Assembly: GCA_003263775.1 (NCBI GenBank)
Contig: JYJJ01000055.1
Span: 1-64,000, forward strand
DNA: 64,000 bases
Direction of reading: 5' to 3'
DNA from: Vibrio maritimus
GTDB lineage: Bacteria > Pseudomonadota > Gammaproteobacteria > Enterobacterales > Vibrionaceae
In this document: positions 28,813 to 37,198 of the stretch, one piece after another
How positions within the stretch are numbered: position 1 is the stretch's first letter
How the letters are laid out: each line of letters opens with the position of its first letter
Translations under genes and position numbers: made by a program
The notes under the pieces: model-generated
Database searches by the model: none
What the model saw: the letters and a program-made list of their open reading frames with translations, nothing else
What the model was told of the DNA's origin: nothing

Positions 28813-30355
28813 TATACATTATATGATTGCTCGATTAACCGAACGTAGAAAGAATGCTTTTCTTGGTATAGTTGTAGTGTCTATGCTCATGTTTAGCTTG
28901 ATCATTATGTCTTACGGGTTTAACTATCCGATCATAGATATGTTTGGTTTTCGGCAAGCACAGACAGCTATAACGTCTTATTGGTTTGTCGAAGAAGGAT
29001 TTAAGATTGACTATATAACCCCTATACTAGGGGCGCCTTGGAGTATTCCGTTCGAATTTCCTGTATATCAATACATAGTGTCAGGTTTACACGAGGTAAG
29101 CGGATTAGGACTAGATCAGTCTGGTCGTGTAATCAATATTTTGTTTTTTTACATAAGTTCAGGAATGACTTATCAAGTGCTCAGAGCGTTGAGATTTTCG
29201 GTAGCACAATCATTAGTTCCAGTATTACTTATCTTAGCGAGCCCATTTTATCTATTTTGGTCTCGGTCATTTATGATTGAGTCAACTGCATTGGCATTTG
29301 GACTCGCATCAATTTTTCTTTTGATCAGAAGTATAGATGAAGAGAAGATAAGCTATCTCTTTTTGGCGACCGCATCGGGCATGCTGTCCTCTCTTACTAA
29401 AATCACAACTTTCGGAATATGCCTTACTTTCATGTCTTTAGTATTCTTAATGCTGTCTTATGAGAAGTACAAGGGATACAGGGGAGTGTCTTATAGAAAA
29501 TTGCTTGGTTTCTCTGCCATCGTAGCATTTGTACCAGTCATAGTGGCCATCTTTTGGAACAATCACGCTGATTTTTTAAAATCTCAGAATTCTATGGCGA
29601 CGTTTATTCTATCCGGAAGCTTGTCTAGTTGGAACTTTGGAACTCTAGAAACTAAGCTAGCGTTGAAAACTTGGCTTTCTGTTCTATCGCGAAGTGAATT
29701 GATAATAGGGTCTATAGGATTCGTTGCAATTGGTTTGGTTTCACTTATTTCAAGAAAGGCGTTTTTGCTTGGCGCAGCGGCACTCGTGTCATTCTTAATT
29801 GGCCCAGCGGTATTTACAAACCTTTACGTTGTACATGAGTACTACTTTTATGCAAATGGACTGTTTCTCTTGTTGTTTGTAAGTAGCGGTATAATCGCTC
29901 TCTTGGAACGTCGTCATTTTCTAGCGTCAGCCCTAGTTATGCTTTTGGTCTTATCTACAATGTACTACAAGTATTATGAAACATATCCTAAATGGATAAA
30001 ACATTCTCCTCACAGCTCATATGTAAAGACGGGCTTGGCGATTAATGAGCTTACTAAGAAATCTGATGTTGTCCTGATATACGGGAGTGACTGGGACTCA
30101 TCTATCCCTTACTACGCAGAGCGTAAGTCGATAATGGACCGTGCAATGTATAAACTAGATAGTAAGGAAATGCAGACATCACTTACAAGAATTGGTTACG
30201 AGAACATTGGTGCGGTAGTACTATGTGACTACAGAAAAAATACCGTTTTTGACGAATCCTTTAGACAAAGTCGTGTCGAATTTTTTGAGTTAAATGTTGA
30301 GCCAGTAAGGGTAGGTCAGTGTGACATTTACCATAGAAACACTAATAAACAGTGA
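28793..30355 (+). CDS. GT-C fold membrane glycosyltransferase-like protein
   Basis: 520 residues with about ten membrane helices. The first periplasmic loop has DMFGFRQAQTAITSYWF, an acidic-loop motif as in GT39/ArnT-like enzymes that use polyprenyl-phosphate sugars as donors in the periplasm. A C-terminal soluble part (about 420-520) contains LIYGSDWDSSIPYYAERKS. It overlaps the preceding gene by 20 nt in another frame. A role in adding a lipid-carried sugar, for example arabinofuranose made by the UbiA/DprE genes downstream, is possible but unproven. Confidence 0.7.
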   Translation: MAVKRIDIHYMIARLTERRKNAFLGIVVVSMLMFSLIIMSYGFNYPIIDMFGFRQAQTAITSYWFVEEGFKIDYITPILGAPWSIPFEFPVYQYIVSGLHEVSGLGLDQSGRVINILFFYISSGMTYQVLRALRFSVAQSLVPVLLILASPFYLFWSRSFMIESTALAFGLASIFLLIRSIDEEKISYLFLATASGMLSSLTKITTFGICLTFMSLVFLMLSYEKYKGYRGVSYRKLLGFSAIVAFVPVIVAIFWNNHADFLKSQNSMATFILSGSLSSWNFGTLETKLALKTWLSVLSRSELIIGSIGFVAIGLVSLISRKAFLLGAAALVSFLIGPAVFTNLYVVHEYYFYANGLFLLLFVSSGIIALLERRHFLASALVMLLVLSTMYYKYYETYPKWIKHSPHSSYVKTGLAINELTKKSDVVLIYGSDWDSSIPYYAERKSIMDRAMYKLDSKEMQTSLTRIGYENIGAVVLCDYRKNTVFDESFRQSRVEFFELNVEPVRVGQCDIYHRNTNKQ

Positions 30356-30368
30356 ATGATAGAGTATT

Positions 30369-30431
30369 ATGCATACTAGTGTTAATAAAGTAATTGTAAC
30401 TGTCACAATGAATGAAGAAGGCATGGATTAA
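30369..30431 (+). CDS. Possible 20-residue ORF coupled to the following epimerase
   Basis: ATG 30369 opens a 20-codon frame (MHTSVNKVIVTVTMNEEG...) whose TAA shares one base with the next ATG (TAATG at 30429-30433). It could promote coupled translation of the epimerase or be the remnant of a truncated gene. No ribosome binding site stands out. Confidence 0.2.
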   Translation: MHTSVNKVIVTVTMNEEGMD

Positions 30432-31363
30432 TGAAAGTAGCAATTCTAGGCGGCGGTGGATTTATCGGCTCTGCGATCGCGGATCGTTTACTAAGAGACG
30501 GCCATGAACTGCGTATATTTGTACGTGCTAGACATCAGCCATATCGTCAGTTTCGGAGTGATGAAAAGGTTGAATGGTTTACTGGCGACATTACATGCGC
30601 TTTTGATGTAAAGAAGGCAATTGATGGTGTTGACGTCGTAATACATTTAGTATCAACGACTCTCCCGAAAAGTTCTAATAATGACCCGATTTATGATGTG
30701 CAGAGTAACATTGTATCAACACTCCAAGTTCTTGATGCAATGGTGGAAAATAATATAAAGAAGATCATATTTATTTCGTCAGGCGGAACGGTCTATGGAG
30801 AACCAGAGTATCTTCCAATTGATGAGCGTCACCCCACTGAGCCTCGAGTTTCTTATGGCATAACGAAGTTGGCAATTGAAAAGTACTTGCTAATGTATCA
30901 AAAAAAGCATGGTATTAAGGTCAACATTCTTCGTGTGACGAACCCCTATGGTGAGAGGCAAAGAGTAGATACTGCTCAAGGTGCTATAGGAGTATTTTTA
31001 TCTCAATCGTTGCGCAATCAACCCATAGAAATTTGGGGAGACGGAGAAGTTGTTCGCGATTACGTCTACGTTAACGATGTAGCTGATGCGTTTGCATGTT
31101 CTATTAAGTATGAGGGAGATCACTCTGTATTCAATATTAGCTCCGGTGTTGGTACTAGTTTGAACGAACTTATCTTACTTATAGAAAAGACACTGGGACG
31201 TACAATTGATAAGGTTTACCGACCTGGCAGAGCATTTGATGTTCCAGTTAGTGTATTAGATAACTCTCTAGCATTTGACGAATTGGGATGGCAGCCAAAA
31301 GTTGATATTGATTACGGTATTGCCAAAACAGCTATGTGGCTTGAGAGTGAACTAAAACTATGA
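30431..31363 (+). CDS. NAD-dependent nucleotide-sugar epimerase (GalE-like SDR)
   Basis: 310 residues. LGGGGFIGSAIADRLL is the Rossmann motif; FISSGGTVYGEP and YGITKLAIEKY supply the Ser/Thr and YxxxK active-site residues; RVTNPYGERQRVDTAQGAIGVF and WGDGEVVRDYVYVNDVADAF are typical of UDP-hexose 4-epimerases. It lies between a GT-C protein and a GT2 pair, so it likely supplies a nucleotide sugar to one of the transferases. Whether the substrate is acetylated cannot be told. Confidence 0.85.
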   Translation: MKVAILGGGGFIGSAIADRLLRDGHELRIFVRARHQPYRQFRSDEKVEWFTGDITCAFDVKKAIDGVDVVIHLVSTTLPKSSNNDPIYDVQSNIVSTLQVLDAMVENNIKKIIFISSGGTVYGEPEYLPIDERHPTEPRVSYGITKLAIEKYLLMYQKKHGIKVNILRVTNPYGERQRVDTAQGAIGVFLSQSLRNQPIEIWGDGEVVRDYVYVNDVADAFACSIKYEGDHSVFNISSGVGTSLNELILLIEKTLGRTIDKVYRPGRAFDVPVSVLDNSLAFDELGWQPKVDIDYGIAKTAMWLESELKL

Positions 31364-31542
31364 GCCCGCCGGTGTGTCATCTAATCTAAGTGTCTTTGGG
31401 ATGGAGAGATTTGATTGACTAAGATATGTATGACATGTTTGTGGATAGAAGTATAACCAGTGGTGTGATTGGTTAAGTCAAATGAAATTTTAATTTAGTA
31501 ATTACTATTATAAATAGTGAAATCACTTGGTTAGGAATTATT

Positions 31543-33609
31543 GTGTCAGAAATTGAACGTTTAAAGAAAGAACTTGAAGTTACAAAAAAAGAGCTGCAAG
31601 AGAAGAGTAAAGAAGTAACCACGATGAAACATTCCCTCTCTTGGAAAATAACAAAGCCTATGAGAGCTATAATGATGATTTATCGCGGAGATTCCAAGGG
31701 CGTAAAGAATGGAATATTCCATAGGTTCCCAGCTCTAGCCTTTGCGTTTAATTCTGAGCGAGGAGGGATCTTTGCTAGATTACGGCGAGGGTTGAACATT
31801 CTATTCACGAAAGGACCTAGGGCTTTTATAGAGAAAACTCGACAAGGTGTTTTAGCAAATACAGCTGGATTGGATTCCTCCATGAACTATCGTATTTGGC
31901 TAGAACACCACAATACTCAAGAACAAGAAGATGCGAAAAGTATTATAAATACCTTGGAGTTTATGGAGCAGCCACTTATATCCATTGTGGTTCCTACTTA
32001 TAATACTGAAGAAAAGCACTTACGTTCATGCATAGACTCGGTAATCAATCAGTCTTATCAGAATTGGGAATTATGTATTGCTGACGATGCATCACCTAAT
32101 CCTTGTGTAGAAAAGGTATTAAAAGAATACCACGCAAAAGATAAACGAATCAAAATCACATTTCGTAGAGAGAATGGACACATATCAGCATGTTCAAATA
32201 GTGCATTAGAGCTAGCAAGCGGTGGATGGGTCGCATTACTCGATCACGATGATGAGTTACATCAGGATGCTTTGATCTATGTTGTAAACGCAATAAATAG
32301 CAAAAATAAAGTAGAGTTTATCTACAGTGATGAGGATAAAATAGATGAGGATGGCCTTCGAGAAGACCCTCACTTTAAACCCGACTGGAATTTGGATTTA
32401 CTCTATAGCCAAAATTATGTTTCTCATCTAGGTGTTTATAGAACTGAAATAGTCAAAAAGATCGGAGGTTTCCGAGTCGGGTATGAAGGGAGTCAAGATT
32501 TTGATTTATTACTACGCTATTCTAGGGAAATTGATCATAGTAATATAGTGCATATACCTAAAGTGCTTTATCACTGGAGAATGTTAGAGGGTTCTACCGC
32601 TCTAGGTTCGGGAGAAAAGTCCTATACAACTGAGGCAGGAATTCGGGCATTAAAAGACCATTTTAAAGTCTTAGAAACCGAAGTGGCTATTGAGCGTGGA
32701 ATGGCCGACAATATATACAGATTGACTTGGCCTTCGATAAATGAGGACGGCAGTGAACCTCTCGTTTCACTAATCATCCCTACTTATAATGGATACCATA
32801 TTACTAAACAAGCCATCGACTCTATTCTGGAAAAGACTTCATACTCAAATTATGAAATATTATTAGTTGATAATAATTCGGATGATCCTGTTGCTCTGAA
32901 ATATTTTGATGAAATCGAAAGGAATGAGAAAGTGTCGGTTCTTCGCTACCCTCACCCTTTTAATTATTCAGCCATCAACAACTTTGCTGCGAAACATGCT
33001 AAGGGTGAAGTTTTAGGTCTGATTAATAATGACATTGAAGTTATTAACGCAACTTGGCTTACGGAAATGGTTTCTCATGCACTTCGCGACGACATTGGTT
33101 GTGTCGGTGCGATGCTCTACTATCCAAATAATACTATTCAACATGCAGGAGTTATTCTTGGTCTCGGTGGCGTTGCTTGTCATTCACACAAAGAGTTTCC
33201 TCGCGAACATCCCGGGTACTTCAGACGGTTACAATCGGTTCAAAACTATTCCGCAGTTACAGCAGCTTGCTTGCTAGTTAAAAAGACCATCTTCGAACAA
33301 GTAGATGGGCTAAATGAGCAAGACTTAACAGTGGCATTTAATGATGTCGACTTTTGCTTAAAAGTACAGTCTGCAGGGTATAGAAATCTTTGGACTCCGT
33401 ATGCCGAGCTTTATCACCATGAGTCAATTAGTCGTGGGGCAGAAGATAACCCTGAAAAACTTGCTCGTTTTAATAAAGAGATAGACTATATGGTTGGACA
33501 TTGGAAAACAGATGAGATATTTGATTTTTCATATAACCCTAACCTTACAATTACTAAGGAAGATTTTGGTTTAGCTTGGCCCACAAGGTTTAAAGTAGAT
33601 AAAAAATAA
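31543..33609 (+). CDS. Double GT2 glycosyltransferase with N-terminal coiled coil
   Basis: 688 residues. A short coiled coil (about 1-30, KKELEVTKKELQEKSKE) precedes SLSWKITKPMRAI, a motif common in rhamnose-polymer transferases. Two GT-A domains follow: one from about 145 (SIVVPTYNTEEKHLRS, ADDASPN, LLDHDDELH) and one from about 405 (SLIIPTYNGYHITKQA, VDNNSDDP, INNDIEV, FNDVDFCLKV). GTG 31543 is the start, supported by TTAGGA 7 nt upstream. With an intact rml set in the locus, rhamnosyl transfer is a reasonable guess for at least one domain. Confidence 0.88.
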   Translation: MSEIERLKKELEVTKKELQEKSKEVTTMKHSLSWKITKPMRAIMMIYRGDSKGVKNGIFHRFPALAFAFNSERGGIFARLRRGLNILFTKGPRAFIEKTRQGVLANTAGLDSSMNYRIWLEHHNTQEQEDAKSIINTLEFMEQPLISIVVPTYNTEEKHLRSCIDSVINQSYQNWELCIADDASPNPCVEKVLKEYHAKDKRIKITFRRENGHISACSNSALELASGGWVALLDHDDELHQDALIYVVNAINSKNKVEFIYSDEDKIDEDGLREDPHFKPDWNLDLLYSQNYVSHLGVYRTEIVKKIGGFRVGYEGSQDFDLLLRYSREIDHSNIVHIPKVLYHWRMLEGSTALGSGEKSYTTEAGIRALKDHFKVLETEVAIERGMADNIYRLTWPSINEDGSEPLVSLIIPTYNGYHITKQAIDSILEKTSYSNYEILLVDNNSDDPVALKYFDEIERNEKVSVLRYPHPFNYSAINNFAAKHAKGEVLGLINNDIEVINATWLTEMVSHALRDDIGCVGAMLYYPNNTIQHAGVILGLGGVACHSHKEFPREHPGYFRRLQSVQNYSAVTAACLLVKKTIFEQVDGLNEQDLTVAFNDVDFCLKVQSAGYRNLWTPYAELYHHESISRGAEDNPEKLARFNKEIDYMVGHWKTDEIFDFSYNPNLTITKEDFGLAWPTRFKVDKK

Positions 33610-33644
33610 CTCAATATACTAACTATGTTTGGGATGAAAGATTG

Positions 33645-35071
33645 ATGAATAACAATAAGCCGTTGGTTGTAGACTTAGACGGCACTTTAATTAAAACCGA
33701 TATTCTGGTCGAATCATTAATGAAATATTTTATGGTCAACCCATTTAATATACTGAGATTTATCTTTCTCTTGTTCAAAGGAAAGAGTCGATTAAAATCA
33801 GAAGTGTCACGTGTAGTAGATATAGATGTTTCGCTTCTTCCTTACGATAATGCTGTAATTGATTATATAAAGAGAGAAAGGTTACATGGTCGTAAGGTAG
33901 TTTTGGCAACTGCAACAAATATTAAGTATGCAGAAGAAATAGCCAGTCATTTGGATGTATTCGACGATGTTATTGCTAGTGGTGAATCTATTAACATGGC
34001 ATCGAAAAATAAGGCCAATGAGTTAACTAAACGCTATGGGGATACTGGTTTCGACTATATGGGTAATTCGATGGACGATATTTCTGTTTGGGAAAAGTCA
34101 AGCAAAGCTATCGTTGTTAATCCGGATCATGGTGTTCTCAAGAAAGCAAATAAGTTAGGTAATGTAACTGCAGTTATTGAAAATAAGCCGCCTTTTTTTA
34201 AAACTTTAGTTAAAGCGTTACGCGTACATCAATGGACGAAAAACGTACTCATTTTTGTTCCACTGTCTGCAGCTCATGGGTTATCAGACTTCAGCCAGCT
34301 CGCTACGGCTTTTTGTTGCATTTTTGATGTTTAGCTTCTGCGCATCAACTGTTTATCTTTTGAATGATTTGCTTGATTTAGAAGATGACCGCCACCATAA
34401 AACGAAAGAGAAATCGCCCTTTTGCAAGCGGTTCACTTGATGTTCGCATTGGGCTACTTCTTTTCCCTACTTTGTTAGTTTCAGTATTTCTTGTCACACT
34501 TTTCGTTCTGCCTATTGAGTTTCTAGGGGTACTAGTTGTTTACTACATTGTTACTTTGCTGTACTCATTTAAGCTGAAACGAATGGTAATGGTCGATGTG
34601 ATCACATTGGCAATTCTCTATACAATAAGAATAGTAGCCGGTGGAGTGGTGCTTGGGTTAGATCTTACATTCTGGTTGCTCGCTTTTTCAATGTTCATTT
34701 TTCTTAGTTTGGCCATGGTTAAACGATACGCCGAACTCTACGAGGCAAGAGAGGCTGGTTTGAAAGCGACTCGTGGAAGAGGTTATCACCCATCTGACGT
34801 TGAAATTATTTCTTCTCTAGGAACAGCTTCGGGATATCTATCAGTTTTAGTTTTGTCATTATATATAAATGAAACGAGTACTGCCGCTATGTACCACCAC
34901 CCTATGTTGATTTGGTTAGCGGTTCCATTATTACTGTACTGGATCAGCAGAACATGGATGATCACTCACCGCGGTCTTATGCATGATGACCCGGTCGTAT
35001 TCGCAATGAAAGATCGCGTAAGCCAAGTTGTTGGCATTCTCTTTATTTCTATTTTTTGGTTGGCTATATGA
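33645..35071 (+). pseudogene. HAD phosphatase - UbiA prenyltransferase fusion (DPPR synthase-like), frame interrupted twice
   Basis: The N-terminal HAD domain begins LVVDLDGTLIKTD (DxDGT) and runs to about residue 185. The UbiA domain follows with ALRVHQWTKNVLIFVPL and the aspartate-rich NDLLDLEDD, as in the mycobacterial enzyme that couples phosphoribosyl pyrophosphate to decaprenyl phosphate (Rv3806c family). Two extra bases break the frame: one T in 34310-34314 (repair gives LATAFVAFLMFSFCAST) and one near 34411-34414 (repair gives KEKRPFASGSLDV). Repaired length about 474. ATG 33645 is preferred over TTG 33642. The fused HAD could remove the 5-phosphate from the product, a step done by a separate protein in mycobacteria; that is inference. 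Confidence 0.8.
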
Positions 35072-36372
35072 CAAAAACTACTTCTTGGGGTAGGTATCCC
35101 AAGTACCTACAAACAGTAAATGTTGCTAATTGGTCTAATCAGGTCGAGACACTCTCAGCAAAGCTACCAAATGGCTTTCTACCATTTGGTAATGGTCGTA
35201 GTTACGGAGATAGCTGCCTAGCTAGTAACGATCAAGTTCTAAGTACCCGTTTGCTGAATCGTTTTATATCTGCTGATTGGCAAACCGGTGTGGTAAGAGC
35301 AGAAGCAGGTGTATTGTTGAGTGATGTGCTAGAACAGTCCGTTACTCGTGGATGGTTTTTGGCATCTACTCCGGGTACAAAAATGATCACACTTGGCGGG
35401 GCTGTGGCTAACGATGTTCATGGTAAGAATCATCATGTCGCAGGAACTTTCGGGCGGCATGTGCGTAAGTTTTCCCTTTACCGGTCTGATATTGGGATAG
35501 TCGAATGCTCGAGAGATGAGAACAGTGAACTATTCCACGCAACTATCGCGGGACTCGGTTTAACAGGCACTATATTGTGGGTTGAAATTCAGTTAAAAAG
35601 TATACAGTCGAGTTTGATTGATAGTCAGAATATTAAGTTCTCAAATTTGGATGAGTTCTTTACGCTATCAAGAGAAATCGATAAGGATTTTGACTACACA
35701 GTTGCCTGGATTGATTGTATATCTTCGGGTAAAAATCTTGGTCGTGGTATCTACATGGTAGGCAATCACGCGGATAACGGAACACTAGCGTTGCCAAAAA
35801 GTACAAAATTAATTGTGCCCGTAGATTTACCTTTTTCAATGGTAAACAGATTGACGTTAAAATCATTCAATACACTTTATTACAACAAACAGATCCGCCC
35901 CAAAAGCGTTCAGACTATTAGCTATGAACCTTTCTTTTATCCTTTAGATTCGATTTTAGAATGGAATAGAATCTACGGACGATCAGGGTTTCAACAGTAT
36001 CAATGTGTTATACCTGAAGGTAATGCACAAGAAGTCATGAAAACAATATTGTCAACAATATCAAAGCGGAATATGGGGTCTTTTCTTGCGGTATTGAAAC
36101 GTTGCAGTGATATCTCATCCCCAGGTTTGCTTTCCTTTCCTATGGAAGGTGCAACACTAGCTTTGGACTTCCCTCAAGTGGAAGGAAAGACAGATGAATT
36201 ATTCGATGCACTAGATGCGATAGTCATGGAAGCCGGAGGTAGATTGTATCCGGCAAAAGATGCACATATGAGTAGTCGCTTCTTCCAGCAGGCCTATCCA
36301 CAATGGGAAGCGGTAGAGAAACTAAGAGACCCAAAAATAATGTCCAGGTTTTGGCAGAGAGTAACAAGATAA
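35068..36372 (+). CDS. dprE1: DprE1-like FAD-dependent oxidase (polyprenyl-phosphoribose 2'-oxidase)
   Basis: 434 residues. Close in pattern to mycobacterial DprE1, which oxidises decaprenyl-phospho-ribose to the 2-keto form. Matching blocks: GNGRSYGDS, HGKNHHVAGTFGRHVRK, AGLGLTGTILW, AWIDCISSGKNLGRG, FYPLDSILEWNRIYGRSGF and GGRLYPAKDAH, with the active-site Lys at residue 397. The residue at the place of the DprE1 cysteine attacked by benzothiazinones is Ala365 (in ATLALDFP). The ATG overlaps the prenyltransferase stop (ATGA), and the stop overlaps the next ATG (TAATG). The symbol is by similarity recalled from memory. Confidence 0.85.
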   Translation: MTKTTSWGRYPKYLQTVNVANWSNQVETLSAKLPNGFLPFGNGRSYGDSCLASNDQVLSTRLLNRFISADWQTGVVRAEAGVLLSDVLEQSVTRGWFLASTPGTKMITLGGAVANDVHGKNHHVAGTFGRHVRKFSLYRSDIGIVECSRDENSELFHATIAGLGLTGTILWVEIQLKSIQSSLIDSQNIKFSNLDEFFTLSREIDKDFDYTVAWIDCISSGKNLGRGIYMVGNHADNGTLALPKSTKLIVPVDLPFSMVNRLTLKSFNTLYYNKQIRPKSVQTISYEPFFYPLDSILEWNRIYGRSGFQQYQCVIPEGNAQEVMKTILSTISKRNMGSFLAVLKRCSDISSPGLLSFPMEGATLALDFPQVEGKTDELFDALDAIVMEAGGRLYPAKDAHMSSRFFQQAYPQWEAVEKLRDPKIMSRFWQRVTR

Positions 36373-37112
36373 TGAAAAAAGTATTAATAGTGGGCGCGAC
36401 ATCTGCTATGGCTATTGCGGTCGCGAGAAAGTTTGCCCAGAAGGGCGATCGTTTATTTCTAGTTGGGCGAGACAAAGATAAATTATCAGCAAGTGCAAAC
36501 GATCTTCTGGTTAGAGGTGCTGATAAAGTTATGACGTTCGAGATGGATGCAAACGATTTAGAAATCCATAGAGATATGTTGAAACAAGCACAGACAGATT
36601 TAGAAGGTTTAGATACAGTGCTAATTGCCCATGGAACTTTACCTGATCAAAAATCTTGCGAACAGAATGTACAACAAATGCTACATGAGTTTATGACCAA
36701 TGGTACTAGCACAATTGCGCTATTGAGCGAAGTCGCAAACATCTTTGAACAACAGAAAATGGGCACTATTGGCGTAATTTCATCTGTTGCAGGAGATAGA
36801 GGTCGCCCTTCTAACTATGTATATGGCGCTGCAAAATCTGCTGTAAGTACATTTATGGAAGGGCTAAGGGCACGGATGTTCAAAGTTGGTGTACATGTAT
36901 TAGATATTCGCCCAGGGTTCGTAGATACACCGATGACGCAAGGGTTAAACTTACCTGGTATGCTTACCGTTTCACCTGATACGGTGGCAAATGATATATA
37001 TAGAGCGTTTGAGAAAAAAAAGAATGTAATTTATACCCCCTCGTTTTGGCGTTATATTATGCTAGTCATTAAATCGATTCCTTCTATTATCTTCAAGCGA
37101 CTGTCTCTATAA
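36372..37112 (+). CDS. dprE2: DprE2-like short-chain dehydrogenase (2'-keto reductase)
   Basis: 246 residues. Classical SDR: VLIVGATSAMAIAVARKFA cofactor site, VGRDKDKL, LIAHGTLPDQ, GVISSVAGDRGRPSNY and YGAAKSAVSTF (YxxxK). In mycobacteria DprE2 reduces the DprE1 product to decaprenyl-phospho-arabinose; both enzymes are needed for the epimerisation. The one-base overlap with the DprE1-like gene supports this pairing. A membrane-proximal hydrophobic C-terminus (FWRYIMLVIKSIPSII) resembles the end of DprE2-type proteins. Confidence 0.82.
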   Translation: MKKVLIVGATSAMAIAVARKFAQKGDRLFLVGRDKDKLSASANDLLVRGADKVMTFEMDANDLEIHRDMLKQAQTDLEGLDTVLIAHGTLPDQKSCEQNVQQMLHEFMTNGTSTIALLSEVANIFEQQKMGTIGVISSVAGDRGRPSNYVYGAAKSAVSTFMEGLRARMFKVGVHVLDIRPGFVDTPMTQGLNLPGMLTVSPDTVANDIYRAFEKKKNVIYTPSFWRYIMLVIKSIPSIIFKRLSL

Positions 37113-37129
37113 GTCTTATCCAATGATTT

Positions 37130-37170
37130 CCACTCCACTGATTAGTTAGGTTATCATTTCTGTGGAGTGG
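37130..37170. repeat. Inverted repeat between the DprE2-like and GT-C genes
   Basis: CCACTCCAC (37130-37138) and GTGGAGTGG (37162-37170) form a 9-bp stem with a 23-nt loop. The right arm continues as ATAAGA, matching TCTTAT further left with an 8-bp insertion. No T-run follows; it may stabilise the upstream mRNA. Confidence 0.4.
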
Positions 37171-37198
37171 ATAAGATCGACAAAAAATCTTAAAAATA

